NCBI GenBank assembly: GCA_965140395.1
Contig: OZ223207.1
Span: 682,001 to 746,000 of the forward strand
Direction of reading: 5' to 3'
DNA length: 64,000 nucleotides
Source of the DNA: Parvibaculum sp002684405
GTDB lineage: Bacteria > Pseudomonadota > Alphaproteobacteria > Parvibaculales > Parvibaculaceae
The notes beneath the pieces are model-generated. The model saw only the letters and a program-made list of their open reading frames with translations, did not search any database and was not told the origin of the DNA. This document shows, piece by piece, positions 51,797 to 60,382 of this stretch. The stretch's first letter is position 1, and every line of letters starts with the position of its first letter. A program made the translations under genes and the position numbers.

Positions 51797-52966
51797 ATGC
51801 GGGGCGGGGCGGATCAGGCTGGAGAGTGGTTTTCGTACGGTCGCGTCCCGCCGTTCCTGCAAGGGGTGTTGCTGGCGATTCTTCTGCTGGCGGCATCCGC
51901 CTTGCCACTCAGCGCCGCCGGGCTGTCGGGACGTTATGAGGGGATCGGTGCCGGGGCGGGCATGTCGCTCGTGCTCAACGAAACGGGGGAGCGCATCGAA
52001 GGTGCGTTCCGGCCGCGCGAGGGGCTCGAATACCGCCTGTCGGGCGAGCGTTCGGCGAAGGGCGCGGAAGGCTCTCTGATTATTGGCGGCAAGGCATCCG
52101 CCGCCTTCTTTCATCTTGAGAAGCGGCCCCTCGGTGTTCAATTCCTTTTCATTCCGTCCAATGCGAAGGGCCTGCCCGATATTGCTTCGGCGCGGGAATA
52201 TTCCTTCCTGAACGAAGACGCCCGCAAAGCGTCATCGCCCGATTATCGCCCCGCGCCACAAGCGCCGGTCGATGTCGTGCGTTTCGTCGATCGTTATACG
52301 GAATGGTCGCCACGCGATGTGGCGCGCCAATATGCGGCGCTGCCGGACGATATGCGGGCGCTTATTCTGCTTTACGATTATGCCAGCGTGGATGTCATCT
52401 GGCGTATCTGCCGAAGCGGACCGCCCAACGATGTTTTCCCGCAAGCGGCCTTGGACGAACTGCTTGATCGCCAGACCGCCGATTGCCGAGAAATTCTCCG
52501 GCTCGTGAAGGACGTGCAGGACAAGAAGCATTTCGGCGAATTCCTGCGCCGCGCCAAGTTCGAGATGCAGCTTGTGCGCTCGACCGTGCAATGCGCGCGG
52601 GGGCGGATGCCGCAGGCGCGCTGCGCGGATGTAAGCGCCATTGGCGGGCCGCTCATATTGCGCTGGCAGGATGCGACGGTCTTGCTGGGGGGTGCGGCAA
52701 AGGGGGAGGCGGCCGTCACTGCGCCGCCTGCCGATTTGCCGCCGGATATGTCCGACGATGCATCGGCCGGGACGGAAGAGGTTCGCGGGCAGGTGCTTGT
52801 GCCGCTCTCGCGTCCGTCCTTGTCCGAGGTTGAGTCTTCGGGGAGCGTGCCTTCGACCGACGGGCCGGACGGTGCCGGATCGGCTGGCCGTGAGGTGGAA
52901 ACGCCGGGTGCGGATATGCGGACTACTCTCTCCGCTCCGCTGCCGCTTGCGCGGCCCCGGCGTTAA
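51797..52966 (+). CDS. Hypothetical exported protein
   Basis: 389 residues. A membrane or signal segment covers about 20-40 (FLQGVLLAILLLAASALPLSAA). A beta-rich stretch (GLSGRYEGIGAGAGMSLVLNETGERIEGAF) resembles small lipocalin-like repeats, then a helical Cys-containing region, and a Pro/Ser/Asp-rich low-complexity C-terminus. GAAGGAGAG upstream. No family recognised; possibly cotranscribed with the hydratase. Confidence 0.7.
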   Translation: MRGGADQAGEWFSYGRVPPFLQGVLLAILLLAASALPLSAAGLSGRYEGIGAGAGMSLVLNETGERIEGAFRPREGLEYRLSGERSAKGAEGSLIIGGKASAAFFHLEKRPLGVQFLFIPSNAKGLPDIASAREYSFLNEDARKASSPDYRPAPQAPVDVVRFVDRYTEWSPRDVARQYAALPDDMRALILLYDYASVDVIWRICRSGPPNDVFPQAALDELLDRQTADCREILRLVKDVQDKKHFGEFLRRAKFEMQLVRSTVQCARGRMPQARCADVSAIGGPLILRWQDATVLLGGAAKGEAAVTAPPADLPPDMSDDASAGTEEVRGQVLVPLSRPSLSEVESSGSVPSTDGPDGAGSAGREVETPGADMRTTLSAPLPLARPRR

Positions 52967-52987
52967 AAAAGCGATGCGAGCGCGGTC

Positions 52988-53413
52988 CTAGTCGACCGAG
53001 ACGAGTTCGATCTCGAAGGTCAGGTCCTTGCCGGCCAGCGGATGATTGGCGTCCAGGCGAACGGCTTCGTCCGACATTTCCGTCACCACAAGCGGGATCT
53101 CTCGGCCGTCCTGCGCGGTCGCGGTCAGACGCATGCCGAGCTGGATTTCCATTTCCGCGGGAAGTTCGGTACGGGGCACTTCCTGCACGAGGCGGGGATC
53201 GTGCTCGCCATAGGCCTGCTCGCTGGGAATGGTGAAGGTCTTGCTCTCACCGGGCTCCATGCCGACCACTTCCTGCTCGAAGCCGGGAATGACCGTCTGG
53301 CTTCCGACCGCGAATGCAATCGGCTCGCCATTCGCGCTGCTGTCGAACACAGTGCCGTCGCTGAGCTTGCCCGTATAGTGGACGCGGACCGTATCGCCAT
53401 TTGCTGCTGCCAC
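52988..53413 (-). CDS. FKBP-type peptidyl-prolyl isomerase (SlyD-like)
   Basis: 141 residues from a GTG at 53413 with AAAGG 8 nt upstream. FKBP core: VRVHYTGKLSDGTVFDSS and GFEQEVVGMEPGESKTF, then the insert-in-flap region AYGEHDPRLVQEVPR. No signal peptide, no His-rich tail. Cytoplasmic foldase/chaperone expected. Confidence 0.92.
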   Translation of the reverse strand: MAAANGDTVRVHYTGKLSDGTVFDSSANGEPIAFAVGSQTVIPGFEQEVVGMEPGESKTFTIPSEQAYGEHDPRLVQEVPRTELPAEMEIQLGMRLTATAQDGREIPLVVTEMSDEAVRLDANHPLAGKDLTFEIELVSVD

Positions 53414-53474
53414 AATTTACCTTTCCGCATGCCCGCAGCCTCGCGGCGAACATGCAATATCCGGATAACAAAAC

Positions 53475-53501
53475 GGGCCTTCAGCCATGTGCTGAAAGCC
53501 C
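53475..53501 (-). terminator. Hairpin between GYF-domain gene and FKBP gene
   Basis: On the minus strand: GGGCTTTCAGC-ACATG-GCTGAAGGCCC followed by GTTTTGTT. The position, between the GYF-domain stop (53603) and the FKBP start, suits transcription termination of the GYF gene. A second stem GCGGGCC/GGCCCGC lies at 53550-53569. Confidence 0.65.
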
Positions 53502-53602
53502 TTATCGGCGGCAAGCCTAACATCCGCCAAGGCGCAATGTCACCCGCGCGCGGGCCGATAAAGGCCCGCTGTCGTCAAATCGTGACGTTCGGTAGCCGGA
53601 GA

Positions 53603-54295
53603 TCAGATGGGACGGCGCCAGACCTTGCGGATTTTGGCGTCCACTTCCGGTCCGCGCGAGTTCCACGCGGCGCGATCTCGCGTTGCGTCGACCACGAAGA
53701 TCGTATCGGTCGATCCGATATGCTGGCTCAGATCGTTGAGAAGCGCCGGGGCCGTCAAATCCGGCGCGGTGTTCACGCACCAGACATTCGGCGCCAGCTT
53801 GTAGGCGGGGCCGAGCGACATGATCGATTGTTCGAGCGGGCCCGCATAGCGCGACTTCACATCGAGCACGATCATGAAGTTGCTGTTTTCGGGCCGTTTG
53901 CGGCGGTCCTGCTGCCCCTTGCCCGGGCCGTATTTCGGACGGGCTTCCGTGCCGTCGATGACGGGGCGGTTGGGTTGGGTGACCGGGTATTCGGCCTCCT
54001 GCTGTTCGCCTTCATGCCGGGGGGCTTCAGCCCCGAGGTCCTTGCCCCCCAGAGCAAAGAAATTCGCGAAATGGGAAACTTCATCGGCGCGGCGCCAGTC
54101 GGCAGCGGCGAGCGGCGTGCCTTCGGGCGCGATCAGGCTATGGCCTGCGATACGCCCCTCGGCGATATAGGTCTGCATCGCCTGAAACGAGTAGGGGCCG
54201 TAAATCCTGTCGCCATATTTGAGCGTCCAGCGGGTTTCCGCCTCGGGGCTCTCACCGGCCGACATGTCTTGTCCTGTGGGATTTGCCGAGCTCAT
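53603..54295 (-). CDS. GYF_2-domain protein
   Basis: 230 residues. The GYF_2/DUF4339 module is at residues 22-65 (RWTLKYGDRIYGPYSFQAMQ, GRIAGHSLIAPEG), a protein-protein interaction domain that binds proline-rich segments. A charged linker (EGEQQEAEY, KGQQDRRKR) leads to a folded C-terminal half (FMIVLDVKSRYAGPLEQSIM, DTIFVVDATRDRAAWNSRG) with no family I recognise. No signal peptide. Confidence 0.82.
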   Translation of the reverse strand: MSSANPTGQDMSAGESPEAETRWTLKYGDRIYGPYSFQAMQTYIAEGRIAGHSLIAPEGTPLAAADWRRADEVSHFANFFALGGKDLGAEAPRHEGEQQEAEYPVTQPNRPVIDGTEARPKYGPGKGQQDRRKRPENSNFMIVLDVKSRYAGPLEQSIMSLGPAYKLAPNVWCVNTAPDLTAPALLNDLSQHIGSTDTIFVVDATRDRAAWNSRGPEVDAKIRKVWRRPI

Positions 54296-54517
54296 GACTG
54301 TGCAGAATCAACCTGGAAAACGGGTGTGGCCGCGATCCCTTCGCTTTGGCCGCGAAGGGGGTGATGGTGAAGCCTAGAACCACTTGGTTAACGCGAGGTC
54401 AATTGCCGGAAACTTGCTCCATGCGGAGAGCAGGGGCAGGATCGGCGGCCAAGCGGGCAGAAAAGTCCCGTTTCAACAGCTATTTGCGGCGCCCTGGCGG
54501 GGCGACCGCCGACAGGG

Positions 54518-55306
54518 ATGGATCAAAAAATGGGTACAGAATTCTGCACTGCGGAGCGCGAGGGAAATGTTCTCGTCGTAACGATCAACCGGCCCGAGCG
54601 CATGAATGCGCTGCATCCGCCGGCGAATTTCGAGCTGGAGGAAATCTTCAACGATTTCGAAGCCGATGACGATCTCTGGGTGGCCATCATCACGGGTGCG
54701 GGCGAAAGAGCGTTCAGCGCCGGCAACGATCTGCGCTTTCAGGCAGAAGGCGGCAAGATGGAAGTGCCTGCGACGGGCTTTGCCGGTCTTACGGCGCGCT
54801 ACAACATCACCAAGCCGGTTATCGCGGCGGTGAACGGCGTTGCCATGGGCGGCGGTTTCGAGATTGCGCTGGCCTGCGATCTCATCATTGCATCGGACAA
54901 TGCGAAATTCGCGCTGCCTGAGCCGAAAGTCGGCCTTGCCGCGCTGGCCGGCGGCCTGCACCGTCTGCCGCGCCAGATCCCGGTGAAACAGGCCATGGGC
55001 ATGATCCTCACCGGCCGTCAGGTCTCCGCCGAAGAAGGCAAGGAACTCGGTTTCGTGAACGAGGTCGTGCCGCAGGCGGAATTGCTCGATGCGGCGAAGC
55101 GGTGGGCGGGGCTCATTGCGGAATGTTCGCCGATGTCGATCCGGGCTTCCAAGGAATCCGTCTATCGCGGTCTGGACGAGGCCGATCTCAAGAAGGCGGT
55201 CGAAGGCAAATATCCCTCCGTTGCCGCGCTCTTCAAATCGGAAGACCTCATCGAAGGTCCGCGGGCCTTTGCCGAGAAGCGCAAGCCGCAGTGGAAAGGC
55301 AAGTGA
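54518..55306 (+). CDS. Enoyl-CoA hydratase/isomerase family protein
   Basis: 262 residues starting MDQKMGTEFCTAEREG. Oxyanion segments ERAFSAGNDLRFQAEG and GVAMGGGFEIALACDLI. First Glu kept (LPEPKVGL), second position Gly (QAMGMILTGR), the opposite pattern to the hydratase at 36829. C-terminus FAEKRKPQWKGK. Fourth crotonase-fold gene of the window. Confidence 0.9.
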   Translation: MDQKMGTEFCTAEREGNVLVVTINRPERMNALHPPANFELEEIFNDFEADDDLWVAIITGAGERAFSAGNDLRFQAEGGKMEVPATGFAGLTARYNITKPVIAAVNGVAMGGGFEIALACDLIIASDNAKFALPEPKVGLAALAGGLHRLPRQIPVKQAMGMILTGRQVSAEEGKELGFVNEVVPQAELLDAAKRWAGLIAECSPMSIRASKESVYRGLDEADLKKAVEGKYPSVAALFKSEDLIEGPRAFAEKRKPQWKGK

Positions 55307-55326
55307 GAAGGGGCAGGTAAGCCCTG

Positions 55327-56133
55327 TCAGGGCGTCGCGGCGGCGCGCGTTTCCGCCAGCGAAGCCGTCATCTGCTTGAAGCGCCGGGCCGCCGCCACGA
55401 AGGGCGGCTCGGCGCCGGGCGGCAGCAGGTTCGCGAGAACCGCCGGCCCGTCCTCGCCATCCGGATCCAGCGCGACCCAGATATAGGGCCGGCGATGCGA
55501 CTGACGCATCAGCCATTCATAGGGCGCCTGCCGCCAGGGCAGGATTTTCCAGGTCATATTGTCGAGCACGAGATCGCCGCGATCGGTGGCGACCAGCAGA
55601 ACGGCATGTCCTTCGCCGTTCCATTGGCGGACCACAGCGACGGAAAGCGCCGTGAGCGGCCAGCCGCGTTCCGTGAGCAGGCGTTGCTTCAGAAGCGCGA
55701 GGTCTTCGCAGTCGCCGCCGCGTTCGGGATCGGCATAGGCCCAGTATTCCCGCATGCCATAGAGCGAGAGATCGTCCCGCTCGGGAATGGACCTGTTCAC
55801 AAAATCATTGATGTCGTTGAGTTCCCGCCACCGCTCCGACGACAGATGCATGGGGGCGGGGTGGTCGCTGCCGCCCGTGCACCCGGCCGGATTTCTCAGG
55901 CAGAAGCCGATATAGCCCGCAGGCGGCATGACCTGACGGCCAACGGGCAGCAATGCGCCGCTTTCGACGGACCGCTCTCCTGGTGCGGGGGCTGTGGCAT
56001 CGCGTGGTATTTGCGAGGCCGTGCCGGTGACAAGGCCCGGCGGCGTGGCGGGCTGAAGCGCCAGGCCGAGCAGGACCAGAATAGAGCCGAGCCGTGCCGC
56101 GCGGGCATAAGGCCGGTTTGTCCGTTGCACCAT
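55327..56133 (-). CDS. Transglutaminase-like cysteine peptidase (BTLCP family), copy 1
   Basis: 268 residues with an N-terminal hydrophobic export segment (LGSILVLLGLAL). The catalytic triad is Cys142 in RGGDCEDLALLK, His176 in EGHAVLLV and Asp191 in LVLDNMTWKILPW. BTLCPs act in the periplasm; the best-known relative, LapG, cleaves surface adhesins under c-di-GMP control. Close paralogue of the gene at 56371 in order of motifs and in VGRQVMPPAGYIGFCLRNP. Confidence 0.88.
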   Translation of the reverse strand: MVQRTNRPYARAARLGSILVLLGLALQPATPPGLVTGTASQIPRDATAPAPGERSVESGALLPVGRQVMPPAGYIGFCLRNPAGCTGGSDHPAPMHLSSERWRELNDINDFVNRSIPERDDLSLYGMREYWAYADPERGGDCEDLALLKQRLLTERGWPLTALSVAVVRQWNGEGHAVLLVATDRGDLVLDNMTWKILPWRQAPYEWLMRQSHRRPYIWVALDPDGEDGPAVLANLLPPGAEPPFVAAARRFKQMTASLAETRAAATP

Positions 56134-56285
56134 CTCTCTTGTCTCGTCCGGTGGTTGCTGCGATTGCGACCGATACGTGTGTAGATCGATGGATGTATAC
56201 TAAAGGGTGTGTCTTAAGTTTGTGTCAATGCGGCACAGCCAGGCCGGACCGGATGCGTTTACGAGTGCGTTTGCAGATGAGGCCG

Positions 56286-56327
56286 AAAAACAGCCGGCCC
56301 CGCCGGGGGGGAACGGCGGGGCCAGCC
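56286..56327 (-). terminator. Rho-independent terminator of BTLCP copy 2
   Basis: GGCCCCGCCG (56296-56305) pairs perfectly with CGGCGGGGCC (56314-56323). On the minus strand the stem is followed by GGCTGTTTTTC. It lies just after the copy 2 stop at 56371. Confidence 0.88.
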
Positions 56328-56370
56328 TCTTTCAGCCGGACGATGTTGGGCGCATCGGCCCGGACTGGGG

Positions 56371-57222
56371 TCAGTTGAGGGACAGGGCTGCCGTCGGCAG
56401 GTCGCCCTTGGCGCGGGCTCCGGCGCCGGATTCGTCGTCCGTCATCGTGGAACGCAGCCCGGCGCTCTCTTCCCTTTTCTGCATGCGCGCTTCCTTGCTC
56501 GCCGTGGTCACACGGCGCGCGGCCGTCAGGAAGGGCGGTTCGGTGCCCAGGGGCGGCAGCGAGGCATCGGCAAGGCGGGCCGGTTTCGCCGGATCGAGGC
56601 TTACCCAGACATAGGGCCGCTTGCGGGACTGCTTCTTCACCCAGGTGTAGGGCGTGTCCTTCCAGGGTTCGATTTTCCAGGTCTTGTTGTCGAGCACGAC
56701 ATCGCCCCTGTCGGTGGCGACGACGAGCACGGCATGGCCGGCGCCATTCCACTCCCGGACGACGGCGATGCTCAGCGCCTCTGCGGGCCAGCCGCGTTTT
56801 TCAAGCATCTTCTGCTTGAGAAGCGCGAGGTCTTCGCAATCCCCGCCGATCTTCGGGTCTGCGACGGTCCACCATTCGGAGCGTCCGAAAAGTTGGCGGT
56901 CCTCATATTCCGGCACGTTCTGGTTCACCCAATCGTTGACCTTGTTGAGTTCGGCCCATTTCTGCGCATTCATCGCAATGTCGCGGGGCGCATCGGTGCC
57001 GCCTTCGCATGCCTTCGGGTCGCGCAGGCAAAAGCCGATATATCCATAGGGCGGCATCACCTGCCGTCCGGACGGCATCCTGGCCGAGGCCAGCTGAATG
57101 CCGGATGCGCTATTGCCTGTATCGAAGGCCTTTCCCGTTGCAAATGAATCTTCCGGTGCCTGACAACCACCCAGCGTCAGGCACACTCCCGCCATCGCGG
57201 CGAGATATTTCCACCACACCAT
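56371..57222 (-). CDS. Transglutaminase-like cysteine peptidase (BTLCP family), copy 2, lipoprotein
   Basis: 283 residues. Lipobox LTLGGC makes Cys20 the likely lipidated N-terminus, unlike copy 1. Triad Cys129 in IGGDCEDLALLK, His163 in AGHAVLVV and Asp178 in VVLDNKTWKIEPW. The C-terminal tail beyond residue 235 is charged and probably disordered. It has its own terminator (56286-56327), so the two paralogues are separate transcripts. Confidence 0.88.
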   Translation of the reverse strand: MVWWKYLAAMAGVCLTLGGCQAPEDSFATGKAFDTGNSASGIQLASARMPSGRQVMPPYGYIGFCLRDPKACEGGTDAPRDIAMNAQKWAELNKVNDWVNQNVPEYEDRQLFGRSEWWTVADPKIGGDCEDLALLKQKMLEKRGWPAEALSIAVVREWNGAGHAVLVVATDRGDVVLDNKTWKIEPWKDTPYTWVKKQSRKRPYVWVSLDPAKPARLADASLPPLGTEPPFLTAARRVTTASKEARMQKREESAGLRSTMTDDESGAGARAKGDLPTAALSLN

Positions 57223-57679
57223 TTTCTATGCCCACTCTCTTGCCCGCCTTAGCGGGCGGTAAGGAGCCCCTTCTGGGCTCCCCTTGATGGGCATATTGCG
57301 TATGAGAGGTTTGACGGCGTTTAACCGGTACGAGCCGGTTTAAGGCAAATGAAAAGCGTGTTTGAAGAACAGTCGATTCAAATTTTATCTAGTCGATTTT
57401 TAATCGAATTTCGCGTTTCGGCAGGAGGCAAAGATCCCGAAATTACGGTGACTTAGCTTGTAGCGAGCCGCCTATTTTGTGGGTAAACAAGGCCCTAAAT
57501 CCACATTTCGTTAGGAAATACCGCCATCGAAAAAATTTTCTGGGACCCGCGATTTTTAGCCCGAGGGTTCCGGTATGGGCGGGGTTGGCGCTTCTTCAGG
57601 GGCGGGGACGGACGAAACCCCGCCTTGGAGGGCGGGGCTCGAAGCCGGTCGGGGATAGGGTGAGGGGCGCGTTGAGCGT
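57223..57679. other. 457-bp intergenic region upstream of BTLCP copy 2
   Basis: AT-rich in the middle. It contains AACCGG-N6-CCGGTT (57323-57340) and the octamer AGTCGATT twice, exactly 20 bp apart (57371-57378 and 57391-57398), with AATCGA following at 57402-57407. The right part is GC-rich and holds the end of the PilZ gene's transcript. No credible ORF. Confidence 0.55.
57371..57398. promoter_or_regulatory. Direct repeat AGTCGATT spaced 20 bp
   Basis: Two identical octamers on the same DNA face (two helical turns apart), about 150-175 bp upstream of the BTLCP copy 2 start. This arrangement is typical of response-regulator sites. No regulator gene is adjacent. Confidence 0.4.
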
Positions 57680-58282
57680 TCAGCCAAACGGCCTGGACAG
57701 CGCCGATGCGTGTTCCGGCACGTCGGTGAACTGGATGCCGATACCTTCTTCGGTATGACGGACGATGCGGCCCTTCATCCGGCCGAGCATGACCGGCGTG
57801 CCGATGGGCGGCCGGTCCTGGATCTCGACCTGGGCACCGCCAAGGGACATATCGATGATCCGGCATTCGATGGGCTGTGCGCCGTCGATCTGGAGCATCG
57901 ACCTCGTGTCGACGCCGGCTTCGCCGGCGGCATAGCGCTGGAAGGTCCGGCGGCTGGTCGCGGCATCGCCTTCGCCACGCGCGTAGGAGGCGAGACGTTC
58001 CTGAATGCGTTCGCGGCGCGGGCCGTTGATGACGGTTTCGATGGCGAAGCCGCCTTCGAATGTCCGCACGATATTGCCCTCGAAGCGGCCGAAATTATCG
58101 AGATAGATGATGACCCGGTCTCCCGGCTGCGCTTCGTAGTCGGAGGAGATGCCAAGTCCGCCGAGCGACATATCGCGCAGCGTACATTGGTGCTCGGTTC
58201 CGTCCGGCGCGAGAAAACGGCCTTTCGCCTCGATGGCGACGCGCTCGTAGCGGCGGCGTTCTTCGTGTGCTTCAGTGGCCAT
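57680..58282 (-). CDS. PilZ domain protein with tandem PilZ modules
   Basis: 200 residues from the ATG at 58282. Module 1: ERRRYERVAIEAKGRF with DMSLGGLGI, a full c-di-GMP motif. Module 2: RRTFQRYAAGE and IIDMSLGGAQVEI, with a more degenerate first half. No output domain. The upstream in-frame extension to 58612 is unconserved. It may transmit c-di-GMP levels to a surface or motility target. Confidence 0.88.
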   Translation of the reverse strand: MATEAHEERRRYERVAIEAKGRFLAPDGTEHQCTLRDMSLGGLGISSDYEAQPGDRVIIYLDNFGRFEGNIVRTFEGGFAIETVINGPRRERIQERLASYARGEGDAATSRRTFQRYAAGEAGVDTRSMLQIDGAQPIECRIIDMSLGGAQVEIQDRPPIGTPVMLGRMKGRIVRHTEEGIGIQFTDVPEHASALSRPFG

Positions 58283-58661
58283 GTCCAAACCGAATTTTCC
58301 GGAATCGAGGGGTTTGCTCAGGTTCAATAATAGAGGGTTCAGCGTTAACAAAGCCCTACATATGAAGTGTTCAGAACTGGTAATCCGTCCGATGCGGAGG
58401 CACAATTTGTATTGCCGAAAGACGTAGGGGCTTTCGACAAACTGCCCACATGAGACGGGAATTTCCAAATTGACGCTTGCGTCAGCTTGGGCGATTCCGG
58501 AATATCGGGCCAAGCCCGACCCGGACCGGCCGTCTGGGACGGGGTTTTCAACTACGCGAATGCCGCGGACACCGGAACAACCGGGCCTGCCGCGCGGACG
58601 GCAGGTATCCACGAAGGGCCCTTAGATGGCCTCCCCCCGGCGACAACAGGGACAGGAAACG
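58283..58661. other. Divergent intergenic region PilZ / GMC oxidoreductase
   Basis: 379 bp. The clearest feature is the palindrome TGACGC-TT-GCGTCA at 58471-58484. No other coding frame or RNA recognised; promoters for both flanking genes must be here. Confidence 0.5.
58471..58484. promoter_or_regulatory. TGACGC-TT-GCGTCA palindrome, operator-like
   Basis: Perfect 6-bp arms with a 2-bp centre, placed about 190 bp from both divergent starts. Similar in form to CRP/FNR- or GntR-type sites but not identical to a consensus I can name. Confidence 0.4.
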
Positions 58662-60305
58662 ATGAGTAAGTACGATTACATCATTATCGGCGCCGGCAGC
58701 GCAGGCTGTGTGCTGGCTGCAAGGCTGACCGAAAATCCGAACAACAAGGTTCTGCTGCTGGAGGCCGGAGGCAAGGACAAGAACATGATGATCCACATGC
58801 CCGCCGGTGTGGGATCGTTGATCGGTGGCGAAAAAGAGAACTGGTACTACTACACCGAAGAGCAGAAGCACCTGAACAACCGCAAGCTGTTCTGGCCGCG
58901 CGGCAAGGTGCTGGGCGGTTCGTCCTCCATCAATGGCATGATCTATATCCGCGGCCATGGGCGCGATTACGATATGTGGCGCCAGATGGGGCTCGAAGGC
59001 TGGGGGTTTGCCGATGTGCTTCCCTATTTCCGCCGCTCCGAAGGCAATGAAAACGGCAATAGCGCCTTTCATGGCGGAGAGGGGCCGCTCGGCGTTTCCA
59101 ATTCGCGCAAGACCAATGTGCTGTTCGACGCCTTCGTGGAGGCGGGCAAGCAGGCCGGTTATCCCTATACGGATGACTTCAACGGTCCGCAGCAGGAAGG
59201 CGTGGGGCCTTATCAGCACACCATCAAGAACGGCCAGCGGTGCAGCGCCGCCAAGGGATATCTCGTGCCGGCGCTCGACCGGCCGAACCTGACGGTGGAA
59301 ACCGAAGCGCTGACCAATCGCATCCTGTTCGAGGGCAAGCGCGCCATCGGCGTCGAATACACGCAGAAGGGGCAGGTGAAGACCGCGCATGCGGAGGCGG
59401 AAGTGCTGCTGTCCGGCGGCGCCGTCAATTCGCCCCAGGTGCTGATGCTGTCGGGCGTGGGCAAGAGCGACTATCTGTCGAAGTTCGGCATCGAGACGGT
59501 CGCCGACCTGCCGGGCGTCGGTCAGAACATGCAGGACCATCTGGACTGCACGATCATCTATGAATGCACGCAGCCCATTACGCTGCATTCCATGTCGAAC
59601 CCGCTGCGCATGCTGATGGCGGGTATGCAGTACACCTTCTTCAAGTCGGGTGTCGCAACGTCGAACGGGCTTGAATCCGGCGCTTTCCTGAAGACGCGTC
59701 CGGAACTGGAAATCCCCGATGTGCAGATCCATTTCGTGGCGGCCATGATGCGCGACCATGCGCGTCAGCAGTCCGACCGGCATGGCTTTACCGTCCATGT
59801 CTGCCAGCTTCGCCCGGAAAGCCGCGGCTATATCGGCCTCCAATCGGCCAATCCGGCCGATCATGCGCTGATCCAGCCCAACTATCTGGAATCGGAAAAC
59901 GACCTGCGCGTGATGCGCGACGGGACGCGCATGGTGCGCAACATCCTGGAGCAGCCTGCCATGGACGCCTATCGCGGTCCGGAATTCTGGCCAGGCGCCG
60001 ACAAGCAGTCCGATGCCGAAATCGATGGCTGGATCCGGGACACGGCCGAAACCATCTATCATCCCGTCGGCACGGCCAAGATGGGCCATGACGAGATGGC
60101 GGTGGTGGATGAACGCTGCCGCGTGCACGGGCTGGAAGGCCTGCGCGTGATCGACGCCTCGGTCATGCCGACGCTGGTGGGCGGCAATACCAATGCACCG
60201 ACCATCATGATCGCGGAGAAGATTTCCGACGATATCCTCGGCAAGAAGCCGCTGCCGCCGGAGGATGTGACGATCGCGGAAGACCGCGTGGGTTCGGCTG
60301 CCTGA
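58662..60305 (+). CDS. GMC family oxidoreductase (choline/alcohol dehydrogenase-like)
   Basis: 547 residues from MSKYDYIIIGAGSAG (58662). FAD motif GAGSAGCVLAARL, GMC signature 1 GKVLGGSSSINGMIYIRG, signature 2 GGAVNSPQVLMLSGVG, catalytic His in HPVGTAKMG and the C-terminal VGGNTNAPTIMIAEK. Oxidises an alcohol to an aldehyde; choline is only one possible substrate, since betA-type context (betB, betI) is absent. Followed by a strong terminator. Confidence 0.93.
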   Translation: MSKYDYIIIGAGSAGCVLAARLTENPNNKVLLLEAGGKDKNMMIHMPAGVGSLIGGEKENWYYYTEEQKHLNNRKLFWPRGKVLGGSSSINGMIYIRGHGRDYDMWRQMGLEGWGFADVLPYFRRSEGNENGNSAFHGGEGPLGVSNSRKTNVLFDAFVEAGKQAGYPYTDDFNGPQQEGVGPYQHTIKNGQRCSAAKGYLVPALDRPNLTVETEALTNRILFEGKRAIGVEYTQKGQVKTAHAEAEVLLSGGAVNSPQVLMLSGVGKSDYLSKFGIETVADLPGVGQNMQDHLDCTIIYECTQPITLHSMSNPLRMLMAGMQYTFFKSGVATSNGLESGAFLKTRPELEIPDVQIHFVAAMMRDHARQQSDRHGFTVHVCQLRPESRGYIGLQSANPADHALIQPNYLESENDLRVMRDGTRMVRNILEQPAMDAYRGPEFWPGADKQSDAEIDGWIRDTAETIYHPVGTAKMGHDEMAVVDERCRVHGLEGLRVIDASVMPTLVGGNTNAPTIMIAEKISDDILGKKPLPPEDVTIAEDRVGSAA

Positions 60306-60332
60306 ACAGGCCGGGATCATTGAAATGACGAA

Positions 60333-60359
60333 GGGCCGGTGCGATGCACCGGCCCTTTT
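60333..60359 (+). terminator. Rho-independent terminator of GMC gene
   Basis: GGGCCGGTGC (60333-60342), loop GAT, GCACCGGCCC (60346-60355), then TTTTC. Perfect 10-bp stem 28 nt after the stop. Confidence 0.92.
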
Positions 60360-60382
60360 CGTTTGCGCGAACGGAAATGCCG

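Noticed and set aside
58378..58440. c-di-GMP riboswitch upstream of PilZ/GMC genes
   Set aside because: Some purine-rich segments recall the motif, but the conserved core and paired stems are not found.
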